A DNA stretch of 64,000 bases from Alphaproteobacteria bacterium UBA4588 (GTDB lineage Bacteria > Pseudomonadota > Alphaproteobacteria > Rhodobacterales > Rhodobacteraceae). The stretch lies in NCBI GenBank assembly GCA_905182195.1, contig CAJJAW010000002.1, positions 124,001 to 188,000 on the forward strand. Direction: 5' to 3'. Under the pieces are notes generated by a model. That model searched no databases. It saw only the letters and a list, made by a program, of their open reading frames with translations, and was not told where the DNA came from. Below, piece by piece: positions 27,074 to 36,759 of the stretch; the first letter of the stretch is position 1; each line of letters opens with the position of its first letter. A program made the translations under genes and the position numbers.

Positions 27074-27850
27074 TCGTTTGGCTAATCCGGCCATGACGGC
27101 CTCGATCTGATTTGGGCTGCCCATAATATTGGCCTGCATGTCAGCTTCTATTGCCAGACCCTCACCAGGTGGCAGGCTCCAGGTTTGGTCAATCAAGGCT
27201 TTGCTGCCATTAACTGCCTCAGGGCTGTGGGCCAAAATCTCAATAGCTAAATCCTGTGCCGCTTGGAGCGGACTAACGACAACCCGGGTAATCAGCCCCG
27301 CAGCCTGAGCGGTCTCAGCATCCAACATCCGCGCGGTCATCATCAGCTCCTTGGCGTGATCCCCACGCATCAGTTGTGGTAGGACTTGGGTCATGCCCAT
27401 ATCTGGAATCAAACCCCATTTGGCCTCCATAATGCTCATGCGCGTGGCAGGTCCTGCCAAACGAATATCCGCACAAAGTGCCAATTGTAGGCCCGCACCA
27501 ATGCAAACTCCATCAATTGCAGCAATAACGGGCACAGCAAGTTGCCGCCAAATATAGCAAGGTCTTTGAAACCAATTTGCAACCTCACCCACCGGTGGTT
27601 TGCGTATTTTTGCCCGCACCTCATCCAACCGCGGCAGAAGCGATTGCAAAAATTGAAGATCAATCCCAGCACAAAAATCAGACCCAGCCCCAGTTAAAAT
27701 GACTGCGCGTAGGCTCGGCGTTTGTTGCAAGCTCAATCCCGCCTCATAAAGTTCATCAAACAATAGCTCCGACAAAGCATTTTTCTTTACTGGGCGGTCC
27801 AGGGTTACGGTGGCCAGACCACCTTCTATTTTGAGATTTAAATGTTGCAT
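27056..27850 (-). CDS. Enoyl-CoA hydratase/isomerase family protein
   Basis: 264 aa crotonase fold. Oxyanion-hole segment GSDFCAGIDLQFLQS (about 55-70) and IDGVCIGAGLQLALCADIRL (about 115-134). The second active-site region MEAKWGLIPDMG carries Glu and an Asp in the position seen in dienoyl-CoA isomerases. A hydration or double-bond isomerisation role in fatty acid or aromatic acid breakdown is likely. Monocistronic. Confidence 0.88.
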   Translation of the reverse strand: MQHLNLKIEGGLATVTLDRPVKKNALSELLFDELYEAGLSLQQTPSLRAVILTGAGSDFCAGIDLQFLQSLLPRLDEVRAKIRKPPVGEVANWFQRPCYIWRQLAVPVIAAIDGVCIGAGLQLALCADIRLAGPATRMSIMEAKWGLIPDMGMTQVLPQLMRGDHAKELMMTARMLDAETAQAAGLITRVVVSPLQAAQDLAIEILAHSPEAVNGSKALIDQTWSLPPGEGLAIEADMQANIMGSPNQIEAVMAGLAKRPPKFI

Positions 27851-27888
27851 AGGCCCATGTTACTCAACAACTTCGGTTTGCAAAGCCC

Positions 27889-28434
27889 TTATGTCGCGGC
27901 GCAATAGCTTCCAGATTTTAAATCTCCAAGGCTCCAGTCCCCAATTTGCGCTCGGATCAAACGCAAGGTTGGATGCCCCACGGCGGCGGTCATACGGCGC
28001 ACTTGGCGATTTTTGCCCTCAGAAATGATCATTTCCAACCAACTGTCTGGCACAAATTTTCGAATACGAATCGGGGGATCACGAGGCCAAAGTGATCCAG
28101 GTTCAGCGATCAAACGCGCAGAGGCCACTTGGGTGCGGCCATCTTTGAGCATCACACCTTGACACAACTGCTTCAGGGCTGCCTCATCGGGGACACCCTC
28201 AACTTGGACCCAATAGATTTTTGGCATTTTATGTTTGGGCTGCGCAATACGCGCTTGCAGCTTACCATCATCAGTCAGCAGCAACAGCCCCTCGCTGTCA
28301 CGATCCAAGCGGCCTGCAGGATAAACATTCGGCACAGGAATATAGGATGATAAGGTTTCTCGTTCGCGCCCCTCTAGGCTACGGTCGGTGAATTGAGATA
28401 AGACGTTGAACGGCTTATTGAACAGGATTAACAC
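27889..28434 (-). CDS. 23S rRNA pseudouridine synthase, RluE/RsuA type
   Basis: 181 aa. The catalytic motif is [15 protein letters not shown] with the nucleophilic Asp; [13 protein letters not shown] opens the catalytic domain. No S4 domain is present, which fits RluE rather than RluB or RsuA. It would convert a specific uridine of rRNA to pseudouridine. Overlaps the end of the upstream PLP-enzyme gene by seven bases. Confidence 0.88.
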   Translation of the reverse strand: MLILFNKPFNVLSQFTDRSLEGRERETLSSYIPVPNVYPAGRLDRDSEGLLLLTDDGKLQARIAQPKHKMPKIYWVQVEGVPDEAALKQLCQGVMLKDGRTQVASARLIAEPGSLWPRDPPIRIRKFVPDSWLEMIISEGKNRQVRRMTAAVGHPTLRLIRAQIGDWSLGDLKSGSYCAAT

Positions 28435-29573
28435 GCCAACGCCTGCGCCAAATCTGTGATCAAATCCTCCACATCCTCTATCCCAATCGATAACCGCAAA
28501 AGGCTCTCAGGAATACCAGTGTGCGGTTCGATCGTGTGGCGATGCTCCACCAAGCTTTCGACCCCACCCAAGGATGTGGCACGGTGAAATAAATCTAACT
28601 TACCCACAACCCGCAGAGCATCCTCCCCGCCGCCCTTCACGCAGAAGGACAAAAGCGAGCCAAACCCCCCCGACATTTGCCGCCGTGCAACGTCGTGGCC
28701 CGCAAAGCTTGGTAGGCCGGGGTAAAACACGGTTTCAACAGCAGGGTGAACTTGCAAATATTCAGCTACAGCCTGCGCATTTTGAGACATACGCCCCACC
28801 CGCAGGGGCAGCGTGCGTATAGCGCGGATTAACAACCAGGCGTCAAAGCTGCTGATGACTGCGCCGGCGTCATGGCGATCTGTGGCGATGGCCTGCCAAT
28901 GGGCCGCCTCAGGCTCCTTTGTGGCCAAAACTCCTGCCAAAACATCCGAATGCCCGTTAATACCCTTGGTGGCGGAATGCATTACGATGTCTGCGCCAAA
29001 ATCTAATGCCCGCGTCAAAATTGGTGTGGCGGCCGTCGCATCTACGACCAGCCGCCCGCCATGGCTATGCACGCAGCCCGCGGCATGGGCTATATCTGTA
29101 GATCGCAGCCACGGGTTTGAGGGGGTCTCAATAAAAACCAAATCAGGTTTATGCGCAACACAAAGCTGTTCCATTTGCGCGGGATCACTCAACTGAGCCT
29201 CCACCAAGACCAAACCCCGGCGCGTACAGAATTCGCGGAGCCATTTGGTTGTACCCCAATAGATTTGCGATTGCACAAGCACGCAAGCTTCTGTTGGCAA
29301 CGCTCGAAACACTGCAGCAATCGCCGCCATCCCGTTTGGAAACAACAGCGCCGCCTGCGCATTGTCCAACTGCTCCAACAGCCCCTCAGCCACACGACCC
29401 ACGTCATTGTCATCGCGGCTATAGATATTCCCAGAGGCATGCAGTGCGTAGTTACGATCGCGTGCAAAAGTTGTACTAGGCTGAATGGGGGGCACAACGC
29501 CACCACTGGCAGCATCAATATAACCACCCGCTTGTGCGGCTATCGTTGCCACAGAAAGACCACGTTTCACCAT
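28428..29573 (-). CDS. Cys/Met metabolism PLP-dependent transsulfuration-type enzyme
   Basis: 381 aa, cystathionine gamma-synthase/lyase family. Seen are [48 protein letters not shown] and the PLP Lys in [35 protein letters not shown] is the C-terminal signature. The exact reaction (gamma-synthase, lyase or sulfhydrylase) cannot be told from motifs. Only 32 bases separate it from polA upstream, too short for a leader riboswitch. Confidence 0.85.
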   Translation of the reverse strand: MVKRGLSVATIAAQAGGYIDAASGGVVPPIQPSTTFARDRNYALHASGNIYSRDDNDVGRVAEGLLEQLDNAQAALLFPNGMAAIAAVFRALPTEACVLVQSQIYWGTTKWLREFCTRRGLVLVEAQLSDPAQMEQLCVAHKPDLVFIETPSNPWLRSTDIAHAAGCVHSHGGRLVVDATAATPILTRALDFGADIVMHSATKGINGHSDVLAGVLATKEPEAAHWQAIATDRHDAGAVISSFDAWLLIRAIRTLPLRVGRMSQNAQAVAEYLQVHPAVETVFYPGLPSFAGHDVARRQMSGGFGSLLSFCVKGGGEDALRVVGKLDLFHRATSLGGVESLVEHRHTIEPHTGIPESLLRLSIGIEDVEDLITDLAQALAC

Positions 29574-29605
29574 AGGTTCATCCCCTTAATTTCTAGCCTC
29601 AAGTT

Positions 29606-32392
29606 TTAATGCGCTAGCGCCCAGTTTGGCCCCGATCCAGATTCCACAATCAGCGGAACGTCCAGCTTGACAACTGGCAGGCTGGCCCCTTCCATCACTT
29701 GCTTGGCGATACGTGTAAGCTCATCAACTGCGGTATCCTCCACCTCGAAAAGCAACTCATCATGGACTTGCAACAGCATCTTCGCCGGCAAATGCGAGAT
29801 AGCCAAAGGCATACGCACCATGGCACGGCGAATCACGTCAGCTGCTGTGCCCTGAATGGGGGCATTAATCGCAGCGCGTTTGGCAAACCCCGCATGTGGG
29901 CCTTTGGCCCCTATTTCCGGTGTATGAATGCGCCGACCAAACAGGGTTTGCACATAGCCATGCTCTTTGGCGAAGGCCACCGTATCGTCCATATAGGTGC
30001 GAATGCCCGGGAACCTTTCAAAGTAGGTGTCGATAAACGCCTGCGCTTCGGCGCGTGGGATCCGCAAATTTCGGGCCAAACCAAAACCAGAAATCCCATA
30101 AATTACACCAAAGTTAATAGCTTTGGCTTTGCGGCGCACCTCTGCAGTCATCTGATCTAACGGCACGTCAAACATTTGGCTCGCTGTCAGCGCGTGAATA
30201 TCAATCCCATCGGCGAAGGCCCTCTTAAGGCTAGGGATATCCGCGATGTGGGCTAAAATGCGCAGCTCAATTTGTGAGTAATCTAAGGCCACCAGCGTTT
30301 TGCCAGTGTCCGCCACAAAAGCCTCCCGAATTTTTCGTCCCTCTTCCGAGCGGATTGGGATATTTTGCAGGTTGGGGTCGGTCGAGGCCAACCGCCCAGT
30401 GATAGCCCCAGCGATAGAATAGGATGTATGCACACGGCCAGTGTCTGGGTGAATATGGTCTTGCAGGGCGTCGGTGTAGGTTGACTTCAGCTTACTCAGT
30501 TGTCGCCAATCTAAAACTAACCCAGGTAATTCATGCTCTGTGGCCAGATCTTCCAACACATCCACACCCGTGGCATAGGCTCCAGTTTTACCCTTTTTAC
30601 CGCCGGGAAGCGCCATCTCATCAAACAGAACTTCGCCCAGCTGCTTGGGGGATCCAACGTTAAAACTCCGCCCCGCCATCGCGTGTATTTCAGCCTCAAG
30701 TCCAGCCATCTTCTGAGCAAATCCATTAGACATACGGCTCAATGTATCGCGGTCAACTTTAATCCCATACATCTCCATTTCAGCCAGGACCGGCACCAAA
30801 GGCCGTTCTAGCGTTTCGTAGACAACGGTTACCTTATTACGGTGCAGGCGCGGTTTGAGGTATTGCCACAATCGAAGGGTAATATCGGCGTCTTCAGCCG
30901 CATATCGCGTGGCCTCATCAACAGGCACGCGGTCAAAGGTAATGGCTGATTTTCCACTCCCCAGCAGGGTTTTAATTGAGATAGGAACATGGCCGAGATA
31001 CCGTTCACTCAGAAAGTCCATGCCGTGATTGTGCAGCCCACCATTTTGAGCGTAGCTCATCAGCATCGTGTCATCGATAGGCGCAATTTGAATACCAACA
31101 CGCGCCAAAATCTTGGCATCATATTTCATATTCTGGCCAATTTTCAGAATTGTAGAATCTTCCAGCATAGTTTTTAGCATGGCCAATGCCGTAGCCTGCT
31201 CCATCTGACCCTCGGCCAATGCATCAGTGCCAAACAAATCATCAGCTTGGCCCGCCCTATGGCTGAGTGGTAAATAAGCCGCCTGCCCAGCATTAACGCA
31301 TAAAGACACCCCCACCAGATCAGCACGCATTTCGTTCAAGCCAGTGGTTTCGGTATCCACGGCCACATAGCCACGCGCATAAATACGATCAATCCAGGCC
31401 TGCAAACTGACGGTGTCTCGGATTGTTTCATATTTACTGGGATCAATAAGAACGGATTGCGGCACATCATTAATGCCTTCACTCTCAATGATCAAAGGGG
31501 CTTCAACCTTCAGCTTTTCTGCCAAGCGCTTGGTCAGAGTCCGAAATTCCATTTTTGACACAAAATCAAGCAGGTCTTTGGGCTCTGGGTCTTGAACTTC
31601 CAGAGTATCAATTGTGAAATCCAAAGCCATGTTACAATCCAACTGCACCAATCGTTTGGACATCTCAATCTGGGCGCGGTTGTCCAAAAGGCTTTCCCGG
31701 CGCTTGGGCTGTTTAATTTCACTAGCCCGGTCTAAAAGCTCTTCTAGAGATCCATATTCGTTAATAAGCAAAGCTGCAGTTTTGATCCCAATGCCTGGCG
31801 CGCCCGGAACATTGTCAACACTGTCACCCGCCAAAGCCTGTACATCCACCACACGCTCTGGATATACACCAAACTTCTCGACCACACCTTCGCGATCAAT
31901 TATCTTGTTCTTCATTGCATCCAGCATGACCACACCACCACCGATCAATTGCATCATATCCTTGTCAGAACTGATGATGGTACAGCTACCGCCCGCATCA
32001 CGCGCGCGGCAGGCCAGAGTAGCAATGATGTCATCAGCCTCAAAACCCTCAACTTCTTTGCACGCAACATTAAAGGCCCGAGTAGCTTCACGGGTTAAAG
32101 GAAACTGGGGTATCAAATCTTCAGGTGTAGGCGGCCGGTTGGCTTTGTATTTATCATACATATCATTGCGAAAGGTCTTGCCAGAATGGTCAAAAATCAC
32201 CGCCACATGCGTGGGTGCTTCTGGCCCAGTGTTACTTTCCACATAGCGTTGCAGCATGTTGCAAAATCCAGCCACAGCCCCAACTGGCAAACCATCTGAC
32301 TTGCGCGTCAATGGTGGTAAAGCGTGATAGGCTCGGAAGATAAACGCCGACCCGTCGATCAGGTGCAGGTGATGTCCTTTGCCAAATGCCAT
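29606..32392 (-). CDS. polA: DNA polymerase I
   Basis: 928 aa. The 5'-3' exonuclease domain (about 1-290), the 3'-5' exonuclease (about 340-530; AVDTETTGL keeps the DxE metal ligands, so proofreading is likely) and the polymerase domain, with motif A VALDYSQIELRILAH, the O-helix KAINFGVIYGISGFGLARNL and motif C LLQVHDELLFEV. Functions in Okazaki fragment maturation and repair. Full length. Confidence 0.97.
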   Translation of the reverse strand: MAFGKGHHLHLIDGSAFIFRAYHALPPLTRKSDGLPVGAVAGFCNMLQRYVESNTGPEAPTHVAVIFDHSGKTFRNDMYDKYKANRPPTPEDLIPQFPLTREATRAFNVACKEVEGFEADDIIATLACRARDAGGSCTIISSDKDMMQLIGGGVVMLDAMKNKIIDREGVVEKFGVYPERVVDVQALAGDSVDNVPGAPGIGIKTAALLINEYGSLEELLDRASEIKQPKRRESLLDNRAQIEMSKRLVQLDCNMALDFTIDTLEVQDPEPKDLLDFVSKMEFRTLTKRLAEKLKVEAPLIIESEGINDVPQSVLIDPSKYETIRDTVSLQAWIDRIYARGYVAVDTETTGLNEMRADLVGVSLCVNAGQAAYLPLSHRAGQADDLFGTDALAEGQMEQATALAMLKTMLEDSTILKIGQNMKYDAKILARVGIQIAPIDDTMLMSYAQNGGLHNHGMDFLSERYLGHVPISIKTLLGSGKSAITFDRVPVDEATRYAAEDADITLRLWQYLKPRLHRNKVTVVYETLERPLVPVLAEMEMYGIKVDRDTLSRMSNGFAQKMAGLEAEIHAMAGRSFNVGSPKQLGEVLFDEMALPGGKKGKTGAYATGVDVLEDLATEHELPGLVLDWRQLSKLKSTYTDALQDHIHPDTGRVHTSYSIAGAITGRLASTDPNLQNIPIRSEEGRKIREAFVADTGKTLVALDYSQIELRILAHIADIPSLKRAFADGIDIHALTASQMFDVPLDQMTAEVRRKAKAINFGVIYGISGFGLARNLRIPRAEAQAFIDTYFERFPGIRTYMDDTVAFAKEHGYVQTLFGRRIHTPEIGAKGPHAGFAKRAAINAPIQGTAADVIRRAMVRMPLAISHLPAKMLLQVHDELLFEVEDTAVDELTRIAKQVMEGASLPVVKLDVPLIVESGSGPNWALAH

Positions 32393-32439
32393 GTTGTTAA
32401 TATCCCTAGTTTATTCATTAATTAGGTTTGTGGGGTAGT

Positions 32440-32619
32440 CTATACCTTACCTTCAAAATCCTTATGCACAATTTTCGCGTCACAATAAGGGCATTCTACC
32501 CAGCCATGGTCATTTGGTATTTGTAGCCAAACGCGTGGATGACCCAAAGCGCCTTCGCCACCGTCACAGGCCACACGGAAGGCGTCTACAATTTTTGTCT
32601 CAGGTGCTTGAGTTGTCAT
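32440..32619 (-). CDS. Small zinc-finger protein (NDUFS6-like zinc-finger domain)
   Basis: 59 aa. The pattern is RVACDGG, then [20 protein letters not shown] followed by CDAKIVH: conserved Cys18, His27, Cys43 and Cys46 as zinc ligands, as in the short zinc-finger family related to complex I subunit NDUFS6. It is too short for many gene callers. Lies just upstream of polA on the same strand and ends about 48 bases before the polA start. Confidence 0.8.
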   Translation of the reverse strand: MTTQAPETKIVDAFRVACDGGEGALGHPRVWLQIPNDHGWVECPYCDAKIVHKDFEGKV

Positions 32620-32717
32620 TTTTTAGCCTTTTGGTTGCTGTCGGGCATTGCCCCGCATATGTCGCAGGCTAAGATACCAAAACAAGCGCAACCCACAAGC
32701 ACTTTGAAAGGCCAAAT

Positions 32718-33638
32718 ATGTCACAAAATGCAATTGAATTGCGAGGGCTGCAAAAAACCTATGCTGCAACCAAGAAATCTGATGCTAAAACTGCGCTCTC
32801 GGGGATTGATCTCGACATTCCAAGAGGCTCAATCTTTGGCCTGTTGGGCCCAAACGGCGCTGGCAAATCCACATTGATTAATATTTTGGCGGGCCTGGTC
32901 AAGAAATCGTCTGGAACAGTAAAAATTTGGGGCTTTGATCAGGATGAGAACCCACGGCAATCTCGAGCCGCCATCGGGGTGATGCCACAGGAGCTGAACC
33001 TGGATCCATTTTTCACGCCTGGAGCTTCGTTGGACATGCAAGCCGGGCTGTATGGTGTGCCAAAAAATCAACGTAAGACTGCAGAAATTCTGCGTCTGAT
33101 TGGACTGGAAGACAAAGCCAACTCCTACGCACGCAGCCTATCCGGCGGCATGCGGCGGCGTTTACTGTTGGGTAAGGCTTTGGTCCATAGCCCGCAAATT
33201 TTAGTATTGGATGAGCCCACAGCCGGCGTCGATATCGGGTTGCGCCAAATGCTTTGGGACAATGTGCGCCAATTAAATGCTGACGGCATGACAGTGATCC
33301 TCACCACCCATTACCTCGAAGAAGCTCAAGAAATGTGCGATCAAATTGCGATCATACATGAGGGGTCCCTGCGGGCTTTGGATACAACAGCGAACCTTCT
33401 CTCCAAGCTCGACACCAAAACCCTAGTGGTGCAGGCGGATGCCGCAGGTGTTATTGCATTGCCCAAAGGGGTCACAAAAACTACGCGGCCTGATGGCGGA
33501 ATAGCTTTTACCTACAGCCGCAGCCGCACTTCCCCCGGCGAGATTCTAGATGCGTTGCGCCTGTCAGATGTGAAAATTCTGGACATCCAAACCGAACAAC
33601 CTGATTTGCAGGATGTATTCCTGGAAATCACAAAATAG
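32718..33638 (+). CDS. ABC-2 type ABC transporter ATP-binding protein
   Basis: 306 aa. Walker A GPNGAGKST, Q-loop MPQELNLDP, signature LSGGM, Walker B ILVLDEPTAG, H-loop TTHYLEEAQ. The closest pattern is the YadG-type drug/polysaccharide exporter ATPase. The usual partner is an ABC-2 permease gene directly downstream; here the next gene is a convergent HIT protein 13 bases away, so the permease is missing from the locus or lies elsewhere. Confidence 0.88.
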   Translation: MSQNAIELRGLQKTYAATKKSDAKTALSGIDLDIPRGSIFGLLGPNGAGKSTLINILAGLVKKSSGTVKIWGFDQDENPRQSRAAIGVMPQELNLDPFFTPGASLDMQAGLYGVPKNQRKTAEILRLIGLEDKANSYARSLSGGMRRRLLLGKALVHSPQILVLDEPTAGVDIGLRQMLWDNVRQLNADGMTVILTTHYLEEAQEMCDQIAIIHEGSLRALDTTANLLSKLDTKTLVVQADAAGVIALPKGVTKTTRPDGGIAFTYSRSRTSPGEILDALRLSDVKILDIQTEQPDLQDVFLEITK

Positions 33639-33651
33639 TTCTGAAACTGGC

Positions 33652-34032
33652 TTATCCGTCTCTCAACATGCGCCCAAGCGGACGGCCGGCCACCAGATGT
33701 ACATGCAAATGTGGCACATCTTGCACCCCGTCTTTGCCAGTGTTGGCCAGCAATCTATAGCCATCGCCACCCGTGCCCGGGTCAACCTTAAGAGCTGAGG
33801 TCACCTGACCAATCGCGCGTGTAAAATCAACAATTTCCTCAGCGCTGGCCGTATTTGCAAAATGGTCAAAGCAGACATAGGGACCTTTGGGAATTACCAA
33901 AACATGCTCTGGAGCTTGCGCACTGATATCGCGAAACGCAAGGCAATGCTCGGTTTCCAAAACAGTAGTATTTGGAATTTCGCCCCGTAGAATTTTAGCG
34001 AAAATATTCTGGTCATCATACAGATATCCCAT
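33652..34032 (-). CDS. HIT family (histidine triad) hydrolase
   Basis: 126 aa from ATG 34032, which has AAGGAG seven bases upstream; the in-frame start at 34092 does not. The histidine triad is HLHVHLVAG at about 109-117, with IFAKILRGEIP at the N-terminus. HIT proteins of this branch are nucleoside phosphoramidases/hydrolases (HinT-like). Convergent with the ABC ATPase and 56 bases from the end of the adenosine kinase gene. Confidence 0.9.
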   Translation of the reverse strand: MGYLYDDQNIFAKILRGEIPNTTVLETEHCLAFRDISAQAPEHVLVIPKGPYVCFDHFANTASAEEIVDFTRAIGQVTSALKVDPGTGGDGYRLLANTGKDGVQDVPHLHVHLVAGRPLGRMLRDG

Positions 34033-34088
34033 GGGTAAGCTCCTTAATCTAAAAATAAAAGTAGCCGTAGCCGGCCTTACAGTCCCGT

Positions 34089-35082
34089 TCACCCAATCCC
34101 CTGCGCCGTGAGTATTTCAGCAATAGAAACGGCTGGTCGAGGGCCGATATGGGCAATAACTTCACCCGCAGCAATACCACCAATTTTGCCACAGGTTTCC
34201 ATATCGAACCCCTTAACTAAACCATATAAGAACCCAGCTGCAAATTGATCGCCTGCTCCGGTTGCATCAACCGGTTTAAGCGGTACGACAGGAACATCCC
34301 AACGCGATTCGCCTTGGCAAACCGAGACGCCTTCCGCCGAACGTGTGCAGACTACCAAATCACAATCCGCTGCGCCCAAGGCCAGTGCTGACCGTAAGGT
34401 CTTCAGTCTGATAGAGTGATTTTAACTCTTCCTCGTTGCACAAAAAGAAATCTAATGGGCCAGCAACTAGTGTACGAAAGTCATCGCGGTGACGATCCAC
34501 ACAAAACGGATCTGACAGTGAAATACCTGCGCGTGCTCCAGAGAGGCGGGCTTGATCAGCAGCCTTGCGAAACGCGGCTTTACCCGGATCTTTGTCAAAC
34601 AAATAACCTTCAAGGAACAACACGTCACAGCTCGATACCACATCTTCTGATACATCCGCAGGGCCCACATCCGATGAAATTCCCAAATAAGTATTCATCG
34701 AGCGTTCACCATCTGGTGATACAAAAATCATCGAACGTGAGGTCGGCAAGGCAGCATTGGATACTGGTGGGTTGGGAAATTCTGTACCCTCTTTAGCCAT
34801 AGCTACGGCATATGAAAGTCCTAATTCGTCATCTGCGACCCGCCCAATGAAAGCTGTACGCACACCCAAGGATCCAAGGCCAGAAATCGTATTGGCTACC
34901 GATCCGCCTGGTGTTTCCGTGCGCGCGTCCATCACAGAAAATAACGCCTCAGCCCTCGGCTGATCAATAAGCTGCATGATACCTTTTTCGACACCATTTT
35001 CAGCCAAAAATATATCACTAGTTTTGGCAATTACGTCCGACACGGCATTGCCAATGCCAACCACTTGATACGGCTTGCTCAC
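34089..35082 (-). pseudogene. PfkB-family adenosine kinase, frameshifted
   Basis: The N-terminal 240 residues (MSKPYQVVGIGNAVSDVIAK, ... GGSVANTISGLGSLGVRTAF) end in a wrong-frame tail at 34360. The C-terminal part, with the catalytic VDATGAGDQFAAGFLYGL, continues in another frame from about 34390 to 34089. Restoring the frame at EDLT/SALALGAADCDL needs removal of one base; the extra base is in CC at 34392-34393. Intact family members are about 330 aa. Start overlaps the nth stop by four bases. A single-base sequence error is a live alternative. Confidence 0.75.
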
Positions 35083-35723
35083 TGGGTCTTCTCCTCAAAT
35101 TGGCACAGATCATTGATGATACAGGCCCTGCACTTTGGCTTTCGCGCTACACAAATATATCTACCGTGCAATATCAACCAATGATGCGCATGCAACTGAA
35201 AATCAGCAGGGACATTGTCTTCGATTGCGCGCTCCACATGATCAACAGTTTTGCCAGGGGCAATTCCAGCGCGGTTTCCCACCCGAAAAATATGCGTGTC
35301 CACGGCTTGAGCCGGTTGGTGCCACCACATATTCAGCACGACATTTGCAGTCTTGCGACCAACCCCCGGCAGGCTTTGCAACGCAGCACGCGAGTTAGGC
35401 ACATCACCATCAAAATCTTCGACAAGTATTTTAGCCATCTTCATAATATTGCGAGCCTTAGTCTTATACAGGCCAATGGTTTTGATGTGTTCCACTAAGC
35501 CGTCTTCACCAAGGTCCAGCATCTTTTTTGGGGAATCTACAATGGAAAACAAGGATTTAGTGGCTTTGTTCACACCCTTATCCGTGGCTTGAGCCGACAG
35601 GGCTACCGCCACGACCAACGTGTAGACGTTCAAATGATGAAGCTCGCCCTTTGGTTCAGGCTCGCTAAGTGAAAATCGCGAAAATATCTCACGCATTGCC
35701 GAATATGAAAGTTGTTTTGACAT
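35079..35723 (-). CDS. nth: Endonuclease III
   Basis: 214 aa. Helix-hairpin-helix with the catalytic Lys LPGVGRKTANVVL, the catalytic Asp in VDTHIFRVGNR, and the 4Fe-4S loop C-X6-C-X2-C-X5-C (CVARKPKCRACIINDLC) at the C-terminus. It removes oxidised pyrimidines and cleaves the abasic strand. Overlaps the following adenosine kinase gene by four bases. Confidence 0.95.
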   Translation of the reverse strand: MSKQLSYSAMREIFSRFSLSEPEPKGELHHLNVYTLVVAVALSAQATDKGVNKATKSLFSIVDSPKKMLDLGEDGLVEHIKTIGLYKTKARNIMKMAKILVEDFDGDVPNSRAALQSLPGVGRKTANVVLNMWWHQPAQAVDTHIFRVGNRAGIAPGKTVDHVERAIEDNVPADFQLHAHHWLILHGRYICVARKPKCRACIINDLCQFEEKTQ

Positions 35724-35815
35724 TTCTCAACTATACGCAACTTGCCTCAATGATTAAACAGCAGTTTTTGGGTCGTCATACTAGCACAAATGACTATTGT
35801 AGACCCTAGGTGGGG

Positions 35816-36658
35816 ATGCAGATGCAGTCAGAAGATACATATAATTACGGAGTTATCCGACGCGCTATTGAAACGATCGATGCGGCAGATCACGTGTTGG
35901 GCCTCGAAGAGCTCTCCGGTTTGATGGATCTGAGCCCAGCACATTTTCAACGAAAATTCTCTACTTGGGCAGGAATATCGCCTCAAAAATATCAACATTA
36001 TTTGACCGTAGGGTATGCCAAAACTCTCCTGCGTGACAAATGCACAACCCTAATGACTGCAGATTCAGTAGGCCTTTCAGGAAGTGGGCGCCTGCATGAT
36101 CTGTTTATCCGCTGGGAAGCTATGAGCCCCGGCGACTATGCTATTAAAGGTGCGGGGCTCACCATATATGAAGGCTGGTTCTCAAGTCCCTTTGGCGAGG
36201 TTATCGCAATGGGAACCAACCGTGGCCTCTGCGGGCTCGGCTTTGCAAGCGAAATGGGGCGTGATCAGGCTCGCGATGATTTAGTGAACCGCTGGCCACT
36301 GGCACTTTTCGAGGAAAAGCCCAACCGTTTAGCATCCTGGGTTGAAGCCACGTTTGCAGGCAAAGGCAATGTCGACCTACATGTGATGGGCGCGCCACTG
36401 CAAATCAAAGTTTGGGAGGCGCTGATGCGCATTCCATCGGGATATGTCACGACTTACTCCAACATCGCGCAATCCATCCAAAATCCAAAGGCTGTGCGCG
36501 CGGTTGGCACGGCTGTGGGACGGAATCCAGTCAGCTTCATTATTCCCTGTCATCGGGTGTTACGAAAATCTGGTGAGCTGGGTGGCTATCATTGGGGAAC
36601 CCCAGTGAAGCGCGCAATTTTAGCTTTTGAGGGCGCGCGAAGTAAGACAACGCAATAG
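35816..36658 (+). CDS. AraC-HTH / methylated-DNA-protein-cysteine methyltransferase fusion (Ada-like)
   Basis: About 280 aa; the start could be GTG 35810, ATG 35816 or ATG 35822. An AraC-type helix-turn-helix occupies about 15-105 (LMDLSPAHFQRKFSTWAG), and an Ogt/MGMT domain about 115-280 with the acceptor Cys in IIPCHRVLRKSG. The N-terminal zinc/Cys domain of E. coli Ada is absent, so it repairs O6-alkylguanine but lacks the phosphotriester sensor. It probably both repairs and regulates. Confidence 0.88.
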   Translation: MQMQSEDTYNYGVIRRAIETIDAADHVLGLEELSGLMDLSPAHFQRKFSTWAGISPQKYQHYLTVGYAKTLLRDKCTTLMTADSVGLSGSGRLHDLFIRWEAMSPGDYAIKGAGLTIYEGWFSSPFGEVIAMGTNRGLCGLGFASEMGRDQARDDLVNRWPLALFEEKPNRLASWVEATFAGKGNVDLHVMGAPLQIKVWEALMRIPSGYVTTYSNIAQSIQNPKAVRAVGTAVGRNPVSFIIPCHRVLRKSGELGGYHWGTPVKRAILAFEGARSKTTQ

Positions 36659-36759
36659 GCTGAGCACCGCCACCATAGCAAGAGTTGAATTGCGTATTAG
36701 TCTCTATTTGATTAATAGTAAGGTTCTCTATTTCTACGGTGCCAATAAAGGATTTCAAA

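Noticed and set aside
29574-29605. SAM or other riboswitch upstream of the transsulfuration-type gene
   Set aside because: Only 32 bases separate it from the polA stop region; too short for an aptamer and no match to known cores.
31614-32246. 210-codon open frame on + inside polA
   Set aside because: Antisense to the exonuclease domain of polA; Ser/Arg-rich shadow translation without recognisable motif.
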